This document shows positions 42,024 through 54,507 of a DNA stretch of 64,000 nucleotides, piece after piece (positions within the stretch are counted from its first letter, which is position 1; every line of letters begins with the position of its first letter). The stretch is from Pinus tabuliformis (lineage: Eukaryota; Streptophyta; Pinopsida; Pinales; Pinaceae). The stretch is taken from NCBI GenBank assembly GCA_031772625.1, contig CM062811.1, positions 649,400,606-649,464,605 on the forward strand. The letters run 5' to 3'. The position numbers and the translations under genes are program-made. The notes beneath the pieces are model-generated. The model made no database searches and was not told the origin of the DNA. It saw nothing but the letters and a program-made list of their open reading frames with translations.

Positions 42024-43445
42024 GTTACCTACACACTCAAATCAACTTGTTTGCTAACATGTAGACAGGGTGCTAATTTCCACCCTTGCGATCATATGAT
42101 GTATATAAAACCAATACTGAAAAGAAAAGTCAATTAAATGCAAGGTAATCTAACTACTGCGCATACACATCACCATGAAGAATTCGAAAGTAGGATGCTC
42201 ACATAAGAATGCAATGCAACTACCTACTCTAACCTATGCTAGCATACAATACATCAACTAAGTATAGTCATATAACCAATGTAGCCAAGACATCATTACA
42301 TCAATATCATACCTCTTACCTCTATGATCAACCATGAGATAGAACAAGGAAACGTCACAATCAACCATATCATAATACTTGAATGTTGGATCCAATTCAT
42401 AGGGGTGGGAGGTGGGAAATTAAAAGAACCATAGATCGATTTCACTACCATCAGAAGGGATCTAGAACAGTAATCAATAATCAATTTTAGGAACTCATGC
42501 CCAATAGATATCTTAGGCATACAAGCCTGAGTGATGTCACTAGGGACATGCCCTAAGTAGCATAAGGATAGGAATGGTCAGAGAACAAGATCTTGACAAC
42601 CTCGTGGCTTGTCACAATAATCAAATTCAAAAGAGTCAACCAAAGTTGGCTCATCATTTTCAAAATTTATGGGACTTGAATGTGACTAAGGAATGACATC
42701 AGGAAAAAGCGAAGAAGGCATAGACAAATCAATAATTATATCTTGTTGATCATCATATGGAGTGCAAGGTAGAATAAAGTCATCTTTGACATCATCATCA
42801 TTAATGTCATAATTCAGATCCTTATCAAAATGATGGCCACTCATATATCCCATTTACCCTTTTCCACATGCCAAAACTCATCAATGCTAATCTCCAGGGA
42901 GCTAATGGGACCACCCTTTTCAAGATCTTCGTAAAGCAAGGCTGCTTAGAATGGGAGCGGGAACGACAATTTTCAAAAGATTTCCGATTCTGAGCGTTTT
43001 TTATATAATATATAATTGTATATATTTTGATGCATATATGTCAACAAAAGCATGTAGAATGATGAATTATTTATAAAAAGCATAAAAACATGGATTAAAC
43101 AATATAACATCAATCATCTAGTAGTTATAATCTTCATCAACCACAAGTCCACAACCTCTTGATTCCCATCAACCTTAAAGTTTCAACATTTCAAAATTCA
43201 ATATATAACATTTGTCATCACTAAAGTTGTACTTGTAACCATTACCAAACTATAACAAAGAATATCAAACATGAAATGAAACGTTTCACGAAGCATCATA
43301 TTCATAATTCATTACCAATGAGTTATAATTGCCAACTTCAAACTTAAATTGTCATATATTGTTTGCAAAAATTAACATAATAAATACGAAAGAGTCTATA
43401 GTTATAAAAAGTACTAGAAACTACAAAACACAAGTAAATCTACTA
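42024..43445. other. Spacer with decayed coding-like DNA
   Basis: On the minus strand around 42300-42900 there are stretches such as SLEISIDEFWHVEKGKW and CTPYDDQQDIIIDL that look like former protein, with many stops. I could not assign a family; a retroelement polyprotein is possible. The rest is AT-rich. Confidence 0.3.
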
Positions 43446-45223
43446 TCTACTAAAATTTCTTCATGCCACGAGAAACTTGTAATTTATTTTCTCGTGATCT
43501 ATGAACAATGGGAGTCTCCTTCCCGCATAGTTTGACTCTGCAATGGTCATGAACCATGTCTAGAAACAAAAGGCACATGACCTCCATGAAATGCTGCAAA
43601 TGGAGGTGGCAGCAAAGTTGGTGCAACTTGAGCCCTATTAGTGGATGGGGGTGGCATTGTTGTTGATGTTGTTGTTGTTGCTTGATGACCGTCATCCTCA
43701 TCGTCCAAAAGTTTTGCTTCCAACTGTTCTAAATGTAAGGCTCCATCCTCCAAATTATCCTCCAGGTTGTTGTCCCAAGAGATATATGTTATATCAAATC
43801 GAGCTCGCTCACAATAATATGTCAACAACCTCAAGTTGTAGTGTACGTAAACCAAGCTTTTTACCCAGTTTTCATTGAGGCAATTTCTTTTAACATTGTG
43901 GATGAAGCTATAGGTGCTCCAACACCTCTCTGCAGAAGAAGTATTAACCACCTATGAAAGCACTCTAACTGTCAATTTCGCCAAAGGCCCCCTAAAGCCA
44001 TACATGTTCCACCATTCAACGAGATCCAATCGAACTCTATCATCGATTGCATGCAAAATACCAAAAATTCCAGTTTGACTAAAGTATTTGCTTAATTCTC
44101 CATGTAATCTAGCACACTCCTCCCTATTAGGGTCCAACTTGTCTAATGTTAGCATGTACCCATTTTGTACCTCTGGGATCTATATAAGGTTTTCTCCTAA
44201 CCCCACCCCCAAGGGCAGGTTTGGCCAACCAATATGGAGAGTAGCATTTTGGCAGAAGGACATATGCCAAGGCATGGAGTGGAACATTAAGATTATTCCA
44301 CCTTTTGACCACATGTTTGTGAATATGATCATACAAGATGGCATCTTTCGGCTGGAACAATATCTTTGATTTTCCCTATCATGTTATTCGTCCGCTCATA
44401 CAACCTCCCCAATCACTGGCACATTTGTATCTACAAAACCAATCATGTTATAAATGGGATTGGTGAACTACAAAACATACTTCAAACTTACCCAAAAACT
44501 AACCCTCAAGAACAGTGTCCTCCACCTCTTGAAAATCTTCCCTGTTGGATGTGGTTGCAACCCTATCCTTTAATACATTCAATGATTCACTTGATACCAT
44601 GTTAGCCAATGCCTCTCTTACCTTCAAAAGACACCTAAAGTGAGGTTACAGCTAGCAAATCTAGTCTTTGCAATCCTCAATAGCTCCAACCTCAAGTGAC
44701 TGTGGAAAAGGCCATGGGCATTGCTATGATTGGTAATAAACCTTATCATGCAATTGCCTCTCTTGTACAATGAACCAATCCATTTGTATTCAGGTTCCTT
44801 TATCTTAATATTGTCATACATCAAAAAGTTCATTGTGTGAACCAAACACCTAGACCAAAATATGTTGGGGTATCTTTTCTCAATGATTGCTACTGTTGCC
44901 TTACAATTAGAAGCATTATCAGTAATGACTTGGATGACATTGTATGGCCCAATAGTTTCAATTGTTTGAATTAATGGTTCTGCAATGTTGATGTCGACCT
45001 TGAACTTATCTGAGTAATCATGAGATGGAAGGAAGACTACACTAGTACCAGACACACCAAGAACACTTATCATTGGCTTGTCTTTTACATTTGTCCAACC
45101 ATTAGATACAATGGATACCCCATATTCCTTCCAAGCATTTGTGAATTTACCCAAAGCATTTATTATTTTGGCTTTTCCCGATCAAGTCCCATGATTCTTG
45201 TTAATTTTTTTCACAGTGTTCTA
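43446..45223 (-). pseudogene. hAT transposase relic (DUF659 to C-terminal dimerisation region)
   Basis: Read on the minus strand. 45154-44624 encodes YGVSIVSNGWTNVKDKPMIS...YNVIQVITDNASNCKA...IFWSRCLVHTMNFL and LLRIAKTRFAS, the DUF659 core. Broken frames at 44360-44127 (LHALAYVLLPKCYSPYWL) and 44155-43952 (CARLHGELSKYF...LVEWWNMYG) follow. At 43951-43547 the hAT dimerisation motif SSAERCWSTYSFIHNVKRNC appears, then an acidic and Thr/Pro-rich tail. All parts are in the natural order, so this is one gene with several frameshifts. The N-terminus, including any BED zinc finger, is cut off by the LTR starting at 45224. Confidence 0.85.
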
Positions 45224-47469
45224 TGTTGATATAATCACTTAAACAATTTCATCCAATTTCATTCACCCCAGTAAAAGTTAAGCAATTATAGATAGAAAAG
45301 TAAACCGTAAATTCACAATAGAAGATAGCTAAGCACAATGAGACAGAGATTTTGGTCAACGACCAGGGAAAAACCCCACAAGGAGGAAAACCCACAATCA
45401 ATTCTTCTTCTTCTATTAGTCAAACAAAGTTCAGCATGAGATACATAATCAAATAGCACATCAAATAACCAATCAAAGTCAATCAATGCAAGACAAATCA
45501 AATGAGAGAGAAAAGTCAATTCTAGTCAAATATGAAAATCTGCAACAGAGGTTGAATTTCGGCCTACAACTTCCATAGAAAAGTTTGGTCAAATCACAGT
45601 CAAAGTTTGTGATCAAAGAGCTAGTCAAAACCCTCAGCCAAAGCATCAGTCAACACAAAGAATATACCATAGAATATTCAGCCCTTCATCCTTAGTCCAA
45701 ATTTCGATCAAAACAAACTCAAACAGTCTTGCAATTCTTCGGTCAAAAGAGAGAGAATTGACTGCAAGCCTCTGTTTTAAGAACCAGCCGGCTCAGAACC
45801 GATTTGGCTGAGTTGGTCCGAGTCAAGCCCTCACCGTGTTGACTCGGGCATCAAACCGGTTTCTCAGTAATAACCCGGCCAGCTCGGTAACAGTGGCCTA
45901 AAAACTCAAAAAAACAACAATTTATTTTTACTTTCTTTTTGGAGAAGAGATTTGTGTTAAAAGTTGGTGGGCACATGAATTCCACATTAGCTGACTGTTT
46001 TCATAGGTTGTTTACTTGTTCACTCGGCTTCCTATGGCATGAATCATTTAGTGCTTGAAAATAGAAAGTGATGAGTCTGGCGCTGGCAATTTGATAGGAT
46101 CTAATGTTGTGAACTTTTTGCCAAGAACATGAAATCTCCTGTAAGAATGGAGCAAGACATATGTTGCCTTCATTGTATAAAATTCCTCAAGGAACAATGT
46201 GAATTTCTAAGTAAACAATGATACTATCTGAGAACCATGTAATAAAGAGGGCACATGAAATTGAAATGCTGATCAGACATGTGGTCCTAGTTAGAATGTT
46301 TATAGGTGCAATTCTCTCTTGGAAGATGGCAGTTTATCTTTAAACATATTACAAAGTTGATGGGAACAGACTTGAAGTTTCCCCAAGGGATCCTAAAACT
46401 AGAGAATAGCCCCAAAATATTCTATGGAGTGTAGATGGGTATGTCATGACTGCATGTAGATGTGGATGTAGAAGTTTTAGCGTTAGGGATCCTATATCTT
46501 GATCTGTAGACTATGTCACATACAATTTGCTTTTGTAGTTCTTCTCATGAATACATCTATTAAAATCCATCTTGGTGAGATGGTCTAAGATGATTGATGA
46601 GGGTACAAGATTAAAAATGATTTACAAACTATGAAGCATGTAGATATGCTACCAGTGGTTGATCTAGATGATCTTGGCTCCTCTAGTAGCAGCCACTAGC
46701 CAATAGTACTAGTCACAGTTTACTTTTGCTGTAGAGGCTATTTCTAGCCTCCTTGGTTATGTGTTTTTGTTTTGATCTCTATATCATCATCATGTATGTA
46801 TTGGACAATGCACTGGGTGCCATTTTAATTTTTGATATAATGGATATATTCATGAGCCTACTTTGATCATATGTTGTCTTCTATCTATATTCTAATGCTG
46901 TGCATTTGGAAACATGAATGAAAATCTTTAAAATTATGTCTTTTTATAAATAAAAAAATATTTAATGTATTTTTTACAACGACCGAGTCATTGAAATCGA
47001 ACCGGCCAAGTCGATACCGAGTCGGAGTCGGAGTCGGAGTTTTAAAACATTGTTGCAAGCCAACCTCCCTCAAAGAGCCAAAACAGAGTTGAGTATGTGG
47101 TCAACTCAGGGTCAAAGTCTCCTGCAAGACAGTCCAAAAACTTGGTCAAACTAGAACCAAACAGCGCAAGTCAACGTAGGTCAACATTGGTCAAGATAGA
47201 GAAAATGCAGAACATAAAGGATAATCCTTGCTTCTTCGCACATGTGAAATGTCTCCTACAATTTCAAATCGAATTGCTTGGTTGAGGTGATGCCAAATGA
47301 GCTCCATCAATTCGCTATTTATATGTGGTTTAGGAGGGTCAATTCCTCTTAAGGGGTCGACTTGTTGGACCTAGGGTCGACTTAGTCAAATGTGCAAATG
47401 TGACTTTCCTCCATGGTTTGCAAATGATTTTGATGGTGAAATTCAAACAATAATTGCTAATTTTCAACA
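45224..47469 (-). repeat. LTR (family C), with a hAT element inside
   Basis: On the minus strand it begins TGTTGAAAATTAGC at 47469 and ends ATATCAACA at 45224. Without the hAT insertion (45770-47052 plus one duplication) it is about 955 bp. A GGTTTTTCCCTGG stretch near 45365 resembles the R-U5 of other LTRs here. Next to 47469 is a purine-rich tract on the minus strand, so this is likely a 3' LTR of the decayed element to its right. Confidence 0.7.
45770..47052. mobile_element. hAT-superfamily element, copy 2 of family H1
   Basis: About 1283 bp, collinear with 10092-11425 in the same orientation. Starts CTCTGTTTTAAGAAC and ends GTTTTAAAACATTG. Flanked by the 8-bp duplication CTGCAAGC (45762-45769) / TTGCAAGC (47053-47060), one mismatch. 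The shared open segment corresponding to 10570-10761 is broken here. Confidence 0.85.
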
Positions 47470-48164
47470 CTCCCTCTCAGCTAGGGAGGAACTTCTGGTT
47501 GCACCATAAGTCTCATCTCAGATGTACATGTCTCAACATAAAAGAAGCTCATCTCGTCTCATCTCATCTCAACTCAGTTCAACAACGATGACTCGATCCA
47601 TAGAAGAAGAAGAACAATCCACACGACAACAGGGGAGATCGATTTACCACAACCAAGTCCACTATCCATGATAGTCATAAATGTCCTTGGTAAAGATCAC
47701 ACACCCTATGTCCACAGACTGACCCTCACCCAACTTGATCCTCAGTAATCAAGTGGTAGAACACCTACATCCAATACTTAGGGAAATCAATTTACCTTAA
47801 CCAAGTCCATCGCAGTCGCATCCGACTTTGATAAAGATCACACACACCTAAGTCTCCTCACACACTAGCCAGATGTGTCGCAATCCGACAAGCTTAACCA
47901 AGTCCATGACCCTTGATTAATAAAGGTACAAGGTGGGTTGTGGGTAGGATGCATATTGGGGCAACCACTCAGCCAACTTGGATTCAAGAAGTACCCTCAC
48001 ACCCAAGAGCCTCGCTGCTCATTCCCCCCTCACCAAGTCCATGGCTAGTCAGAAGACTTGGGGAAGAGCATATGCTCAGTGTCCTTGACCAATAATGTTC
48101 CCTCTCGGGAAGAGATACATTCCCCTGCACTCCAAGCTTCTCTCGGAAGAATAAAAAGTTCATT
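47470..48164 (-). other. Noncoding 3' region of a decayed copia element
   Basis: Lies between the RNase H tail (48165) and the LTR at 47469 on the minus strand. It contains loosely repeated words such as ACCAAGTCCA and GATCACACAC. No gene seen. Confidence 0.4.
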
Positions 48165-48310
48165 TTCGGCAAAAAGGCTTGGTGAGAATGTCTACAACCT
48201 GCTCACCTGTTGAGATGTGTTGGAGCCTCACTACTACCCTCAATACCATATCTCAAATGAAGTGGTGCTAGATCTCAATATGTTTTGACCTTGTTACCGC
48301 TCAAACTAGC
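48165..48310 (-). pseudogene. Copia RNase H C-terminal relic
   Basis: On the minus strand the segment reads SKHIEI-stop-HHFI, then LQHISTGEQVVDILTKPF. This is the conserved end of copia RNase H (compare SKHIELHMHFIRK and VADIFTKAL in the element at 27889). It carries in-frame stops. The rest of pol is not visible upstream, so the element is heavily truncated. Confidence 0.72.
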
Positions 48311-49924
48311 AAGAGTCCAAGGAGGGGATCCTATAGAGCAATTACTAGGTCAAGTGGCAACAATGGAGCAATAGCCCACTGTCACTGAAGTTAAAGCTCC
48401 CTGCTCTTTAAAGACTTTCACTAAGGGGAGGAGTCCCGATATGAGAAGAATCACTAGGAATGATAGATCAATGATAGGATGTAAAGTGATTCCAAACCCT
48501 ATTCACAAGAGAGGGTCAGATAAAAAGCTTACTTGCTTTAGAAGCAAGCCCTACCATTGTCTCCCATGGCGAGACACATCCTCATTTGGACCCTGGATCA
48601 GCTGCCAAGTGTGTAAAGCAAGATTGTAGTCAGTTGAGCAAGGTGATCTAGGTGCATCCTTGTCCTCAAATAAATGGAACATGGGCAAGCAATGGAAGGT
48701 GTTGAAGGCTCCCATGAAGTGGCAATCTGCTCTTTCTTATGGTGGAGGCCCATGACTCTCAACGCTCACCCTACAAGTGCCAATATGACCCTCTGGAGGG
48801 CTTGGACCCCGTATAGGGAGACCAAACCCCAGATGAAGACCCACTTGAAATCCTATATAAGATCCAATGCGTCTCCTCGCCTTCCAGTACAAACAATCAT
48901 TAGTGCAATTGAGTAAATGAGCTTACAAATCATGTAACCAAATGGACACTTCGTAGTGGCATGCCCTTACATAATGGGCTTCAGAACGTACAAGTGTCTC
49001 CAAGTTCAAGAAGAAGGTTAACCAAGGACCATATTAGGTGGTTTTAGCCTCTAAGTGGCTGACATGTCCATGGTACATCCATCAATTGGTTGGTGGTATG
49101 TGAAATAATGATGGAACGAAATGGAGCATCAGGGGAAAGGCTCTAAACCACATGCCACAGTACAAGGGTAGCTCAAATAAGAGAAGCCCACACTTGCGTA
49201 TATGAGTGTAAGGGAGCAATAGTGGTACATGAGTTACCCTGACCGTTGTCTTTCCACCCTTCTTCATGTGCCTTTTGCCTTTTATAAATTTTCTTTTGTA
49301 ACTGCTCGGGACTCAGGGGATGAGAGCATGATGTGTAGGATGTAGCAGTGAATACCCCCATTAGGTGGGGCAATTCATTGCCCAACAAGGGTTGGGACAA
49401 TCATGGGTTCCCAAATGATGTAAGGGACTAATGTGAGGGGCCCTAGGAACTAAGGTGATGGCCATGATGAAAGGGGTAGAGCTCATGTTTGGCTTTTACC
49501 CATGTGCTAAATGTGTATGTCTCGGCCATCTTTTGCATTTTATGGCACTTTTCCTGTTAAGAGTGGCCAAATTATGCTTTTTCGTTTCTTTTAGTTGCAT
49601 CAACCTCCAGGACATCGTTCCGGGCCCGATCCAAAGTGTGGACAAGGGGAGGGGGAGGCTAACTCCTTGTGGACCCAATGAACAAATGTGGATCTAATGA
49701 ACAACTGTAGTGAATGGGGTTATAATGAGCGGAGGGGAGTGATGTAGATGGTGTCAGGAAGCTAGACCACACAACCAAAATCTGGATTTCCCATGTAGTG
49801 CCACCCCTAAAGCTAGTAGCCAATAAAGGAGCTCCCATGGGACTAGGATACAAGGCTAATCATCAAATTGGATAGAGTAGACAAGAGTACAAGCCAAGCC
49901 CACCCTTTGGGCCGAATTCCCCCA
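48311..49924. other. Spacer, unassigned
   Basis: Slightly more GC-rich than the surroundings, with several 60-80-codon frames on both strands, none recognisable. It may be an old retroelement or a single-copy spacer. I see no terminal repeats. Confidence 0.35.
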
Positions 49925-50571
49925 CTAATCCACGCAGAGGCAACCAGGGGCTGCGCAGGGCCAGTGTGTGAGACACAGAGCCTCGAGAGGCTAATGCAGA
50001 GCCTCGAGAGGCTGATGCAGAGCCCCGCGACGCTGACGCTGGGCCAGATAGGCTGACACTGGGCCAGATAGGCTGACGCTGGCCCTAGAGGCAGCATTGG
50101 GAGATTTCGTGGGACAGATTGGAGCTAGAGAGCCGGATAGGGTGACGCAACCCCTATCAGGGTGACGCAGAGCCGCAGAAAGTTGTATTGTTGTTGTGGG
50201 ATCGTTCATTCGGTGATTTAACCGAAATATCTGTCTCTGAATGAGAGGTACTACTGCCGAGGGCATTCTCTGTTGGATGAGCCATTTCTAGCACCCTGGT
50301 TGTATTCTGAAACTGCATAATAATAAAACCCTCTGAATAGTTGCACCGGTTTTTCCAAATTGGGTTTTTTCGAGGACATTAGTCCAAAAACAACAGTGTC
50401 ACTTGTGTGCTTGTTTCTTTCAGTTGATGATTTGTATGTGTTGATACTGTACTTGTATTTATTTTCAGTATTTACATGGTAAATAACTTCTTAAGTAAAT
50501 GAACAAGTAGGAAGAAATAAATCAGATAGTACAGGAAGAATTTCTAACGGATATACTTAGAAATTCCAACC
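49925..50571 (+). repeat. 5' LTR of TR-GAG copy 2, 5'-truncated
   Basis: Matches 53090-53340 plus 54170-54506 of the 3' LTR (with the solo LTR removed). Contains GGCTGACGCTGGGCCAGATA repeats (50030-50090). Joins unrelated DNA at about 49925. Confidence 0.82.
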
Positions 50572-50583
50572 TAGTATTAGAGC
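50572..50583 (+). other. Primer-binding site of TR-GAG copy 2
   Basis: TAGTATTAGAGC, two changes from the standard TGGTATCAGAGC, directly after the LTR. Confidence 0.78.
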
Positions 50584-51141
50584 ATCAGCCGAATAGAGCA
50601 GCAGCAGCGGACACATCTGTCCCGAGTGACAGAAGTTGTTCCTAGCAGAAAGCAGCAAGAAAGGGGTGACGCAGAGAGCCTGCGTCATTAGTTCGAGCCA
50701 GGAGGAGGATCAACACTGAGGCAGAGAGGAGCAGACCTGACCTACGCAGTGCCTAGTCATCTTTCTCAGCAAGGAAGGATCGACGTTGTGGCCAAGAGGT
50801 GCAGATTGTGCCAGTGCCGAGATTGCGCAGAGCCTAGAGGCTCTAACCTTCAGACTGTTGGGGCATAGGAGGCTATGGATAAGTTGCGAAGCAAAGCTGG
50901 TGGTGTACTATGGTCAAAACACTACCTAACAGGGCAAGACCAAGGAGGAGGGAGTTGCTACCGAGGATTTCTAGCCAAGAAATCGGGATCAGTGGTGCAG
51001 TTGCACAAACGATCAAAGTGGGGCATCTCAACATTGGCAGAGAGATTTCAAGAAGGGAAATCGAGGCTCAAAGGAAGTCAAACCGAGAACTTCCAGACGA
51101 AAAGTAGAGAGACTTGAAAGAGTCAAAAGAGGAGCAGCAAA
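50584..51141 (+). other. 5' leader of TR-GAG copy 2
   Basis: Noncoding leader with CGACGTTGTGGCC / GACGCAGAGAG words. A weak open frame from 50875 has no recognisable domain. Confidence 0.5.
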
Positions 51142-52007
51142 ATGGCAATGGATGGGCTAAGAGATCAAGATAGACTGGACAGAGCTTCAAACTTTGTAGT
51201 CTAGAAGGCCAGGATCTTGTCCATTCTAGACAGGTATCGCATCAAACACTTCGCCTTGAAAACGATAGCGATCCCGGTTGACCCATTTGAAATTGACAAG
51301 TACGAGGAGGCAATGGCTAGGGCAAAGTGCATCATCCTTGGTGTCAAGGATCATGTGGTGCCACATATTGCCGAGAAAGAAATGGCAAATGAGATGTGGG
51401 AAGCCCTGAAGAAATTGTACCAGCATACTTCTATGCAGAGGAAGATGTTACTTGAAAATTAGATGCGTTAAATCGGATGCAGAAGGGAGAGTAGATAGAT
51501 GTCTTCCTCGGTGGATTGAAGGAGATCTGTGATCAGCTAACTTCCACAGGGGCCACACCAAATCAGGAACTAATGGTGAGGACCGCGTGGAACACAGTCT
51601 CAGAGGATTGGAAGGTATTTGTCCAGAACACACTGGGCAGGACGAGCCTTCCAGATTGGGAGGAACAGTGGGCAGCTCTTCATCAAGAAAAGATCAGAAG
51701 GGTGTCCAAGGCGGGGAGTAGCAGAAAATGGGTCAAAATCAAGAAAGAGGAAGAAGACGATGCGACTCTCGCATCTGCGGGAAAGCAGGAGAAAAGAAAG
51801 AAAAAGGACCTCTCCAAGGTCAAGTGCTTCCATTGTGGGGAACTGGATCACTATGCGAACCAATGTCCTAGGAAGAAGAGCAAGGGAGAGGCTTCTGAGA
51901 CCAAGGATGCACCGGCTAAGGCGGAGAAGGAAGTGGAGATTGATGACAACTGTGCCATGAGTTCTCATGCACCTCAAGAGAAAAGGTGGGGAGACATCGA
52001 ACTGTAG
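51142..52007 (+). pseudogene. TR-GAG copy 2 gag (copia-type, CCHC zinc knuckle)
   Basis: Starts at ATG 51142 (MAMDGLRDQDRLDRASN). A TAG replaces Trp before KARILSIL. The frame then reads through IDKYEEAMARAKCIILGVKD, EMWEALKKLYQHTSMQRKML and LEN to TAG and TAA. A frameshift near 51470-51515 leads to the second half: LKEICDQLTSTG, AWNTVSEDWKVFVQN, a Lys-rich linker and the zinc knuckle CFHCGELDHYANQC (about 51828-51870). It ends RWGDIEL and TAG. The last stop is shared in position with copy 1 while the internal stops are not, so gag-only is the family's design and the internal lesions are private decay. Confidence 0.85.
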
Positions 52008-52573
52008 TCAGACGGACTACAGGGGATGAGGGGCAGGATCCTCGAGGTACCCTACCTCTTGGATTATACCTTGCTACAAGAGCCCCGAAGAGGAGTAGCA
52101 AGACTGGCGGATGTCGGTAGAGATGGATGCGGATGGAGCGACAGAGAGTGCTAGTGTAGGAGCCCCAAGACAGCGTGAGGCAGCAATGTGAGATGCATGG
52201 AGTTGTTGCAGCAACGCAAAGATCAAAGAGGGAGCACTTGTCAGTGACAAAGGGAGCTTCAGCGTCGGGAGTGTCTCTAGCCTAACAAAGATGTCAGAAT
52301 TGGGAGGATCAGTTACTTACTTCTCAGTAACTGAGTTGCAATGCAGCAGTTAGCAGTGGCAGTGCTATGGGCAGCACAATGCAGCATGATGAGAGGGGAT
52401 GCAGTGCAGATGCAACAGTGGCAGTGGCAGGGCCATGGGTAGCAGTACATGATGTAGCAGTGCAGAGGATGTTGGGCAAGGAGGCCTAGCATCACCACAG
52501 AGACCGATGCTGGATGATCAGGGCGATACTCAGTGACGAGTATTATTAGAGCACAGTCCTCGCTAAGAGGAAG
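52008..52573 (+). other. Noncoding 3' region and polypurine tract of TR-GAG copy 2
   Basis: Rich in GCAGTGGCAG / GCAGCA words. Ends in CTAAGAGGAAG directly before the LTR. No pol domain in any frame. Confidence 0.6.
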
Positions 52574-54506
52574 TGTTGATTTGGGGTAGCATCGGATGTG
52601 ATCTAGCCACGAAAAATGGTGGAGAGACTATAGCACATGAGATCTCCAAGACCCAAAAATGGTTTGGGCTAAATCTAACTAGTTTGGGAGATATTAAAAT
52701 AATTAATATTTTTAATGGAATTCCTAAGTCTAAACTTAGGAAAAATAAAATATTAATGTGAATTAATATAAAACTGAGTTAGAATGGTCCAAAAGTCATG
52801 GATCAAGCCAAATCTAATCTTAGTCGTTGATTAGATATTTAATCTCGGTCGTTGATGGACCAACGAGAAAAGTATAAGAGGAGGCTTGAGGGCCAGTTGG
52901 AGAACACACCAAGAGAGATCAAGAACTCGATTTTCTGGGGCAGGGTTTGCTGAGGAGAATGAGTGAATGATCAGAGTTGCAGCTGAGGAGCAATAAATAC
53001 ATAGCAGAGAGGCAGAGTTAGTACCAGGAGAATCAGTGCAGAAGCCGGGAGAGGGTTGACGCAGAGCCAGCTAGAGGCCACGTAGATGCAGCCAGGAGCT
53101 GCGCAGAGCCTAAGGAGGGCCAGCGTCCAGAGGCTAACGAAGAGCCCCAAGAGGCTGACGCTGGGCCAGATAGGCTAACGCTAGGCCGGAGAGGCTGACG
53201 CAGACCCTAGAGGCAGCACTGGGAGATTTCGTGGGACAGATTGGCGCTGGACAGCTGGATAGGGTGACACAGTCCCTATCAGGGTGACGCAGAGCCGCAG
53301 AAAGTTGTATTGTTGCTGCGGGATCGTTCATCCGATGATTTGTATGTTCTATGCTTAAAGCAATTTATTTCAATTTTCACAGTTATCTCAATATCTTTTC
53401 CAGATTAGCAATCACATCAGCATTAAAGTAAACTGCAGATAGAACATAAACATAAATCGCAAAAGACAAGCCAAGACAAGAGGACACATGATGTGGCGCT
53501 AGCCAGGGACAAACCCCAATGTGGGGAAACCCTTGATCAATTCTTCTTCCATGTTCTTCAATAGTTCAGCAAAAAGAGAGAGAGAGAGTACATTTACAGC
53601 AGAAGTCAACACTTTGACTTACTAGATAAGAGAATAGATCATTTCTACACGAGATCAGTTGAAGACATGTTGCTTCAATTGATTCTCCAAGGTGACTCCT
53701 TCACCTATCATTGTGTTGCATCTCATCCATGTGTTGCACCTCACTGTTCTGCACCATGTTGCACTCATCATCATAGTGTTGGACCTAATGACCATGCTAT
53801 GCACTTCATGTTGTTGCTCCTGTCACTGTGCTTCTCCAATCACTGGGTTGCTCTCATCACGGATCTGCACTCTATGTTGCACTAATCATCATTGCATCCA
53901 ATCATGTAGCTACATCATACATAGTGTAGTATTATGCATCACGTCATGTTGCACCCATTTTACATTATGCTGCATTGCTACCACTCACTGTATGTTGACA
54001 AATTGCCCATAACACAAATAAATTCATATCTCCATGAATACTTATCGGAATCGGATGATCTTTAGATCAATCCTACACCTCTCGATGAGAGGGATCCAAG
54101 AAAAATATCAACTGCCATTAATAAGATGACCCACGTGGAGTTTGGCCCTAGTTGCCAATTTTAATAGTCTTCGACTGAGAGGTACTACTACCGAGGGCAT
54201 TCTCTGTTGGGTGAGCCATTTTTGGCACCCTGGTTGTATTCTGAAACTGCATAATAATAAAACCCTCTGAATAGCTGCACTGGTTTTCCCACATTGGGTT
54301 TTTCCGGGGACATTAGTCCAAAAAGCAACAGTGTCACTTGTGTGCTTGTTTCTTTCAGTTGATGATTTGTATGTGTTGATATTGTACTTGTATTTATTTT
54401 CCGTATTTACATGGTAAATAACTTCTTAAGTAAATGAACAAGTAAGAAGAAATAAATCAGATAGTACAGGAAGAATTTCTAACGATTAGACTTAGAAATT
54501 CCAACA
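52574..54506 (+). repeat. 3' LTR of TR-GAG copy 2, interrupted
   Basis: Starts TGTTGATTTGGGG and ends AAATTCCAACA. The outer part matches, in reverse complement, 1690-1928 and 13080-13288 of copy 1. It is interrupted by the inverted solo LTR at about 53341-54164; removing it leaves about 1.1 kb, the expected LTR size. Confidence 0.85.
53341..54164 (-). repeat. Solo LTR of family B, inverted and internally deleted
   Basis: On the minus strand it starts near TTGGCAACTAGGGCCAAACT and ends near GCATAGAACATACA. It matches 2930-3090 and 4540-4940 of the family B LTR with the middle missing. It lies inside the LTR of TR-GAG copy 2 between GATGATTT and CTGAGAGG, where the 5' LTR is continuous. Exact ends and target duplication are blurred by divergence. 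Confidence 0.8.
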
Positions 54507-54507
54507 C

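Larger units (their letters stand above)
49925..54506 (+). mobile_element. TR-GAG-type LTR retrotransposon, copy 2
   Basis: Plus orientation: truncated 5' LTR (49925-50571), primer-binding site (50572-50583), leader, decayed gag (51142-52007), about 560 bp noncoding, purine tract AAGAGGAAG, and 3' LTR (52574-54506). The interior is only about 2.0 kb and has no pol at all. It shares the LTR start TGTTGATTT, the GCATAATAATAAAACCC region and the gag with copy 1. The 5' LTR lacks its first about 515 bp, so no target duplication can be checked. A solo LTR of family B sits in the 3' LTR. Confidence 0.82.

Noticed and set aside
48311-49924. Possible organelle-derived insert
   Set aside because: Slightly different base composition, but no recognisable plastid or mitochondrial gene fragment could be read.
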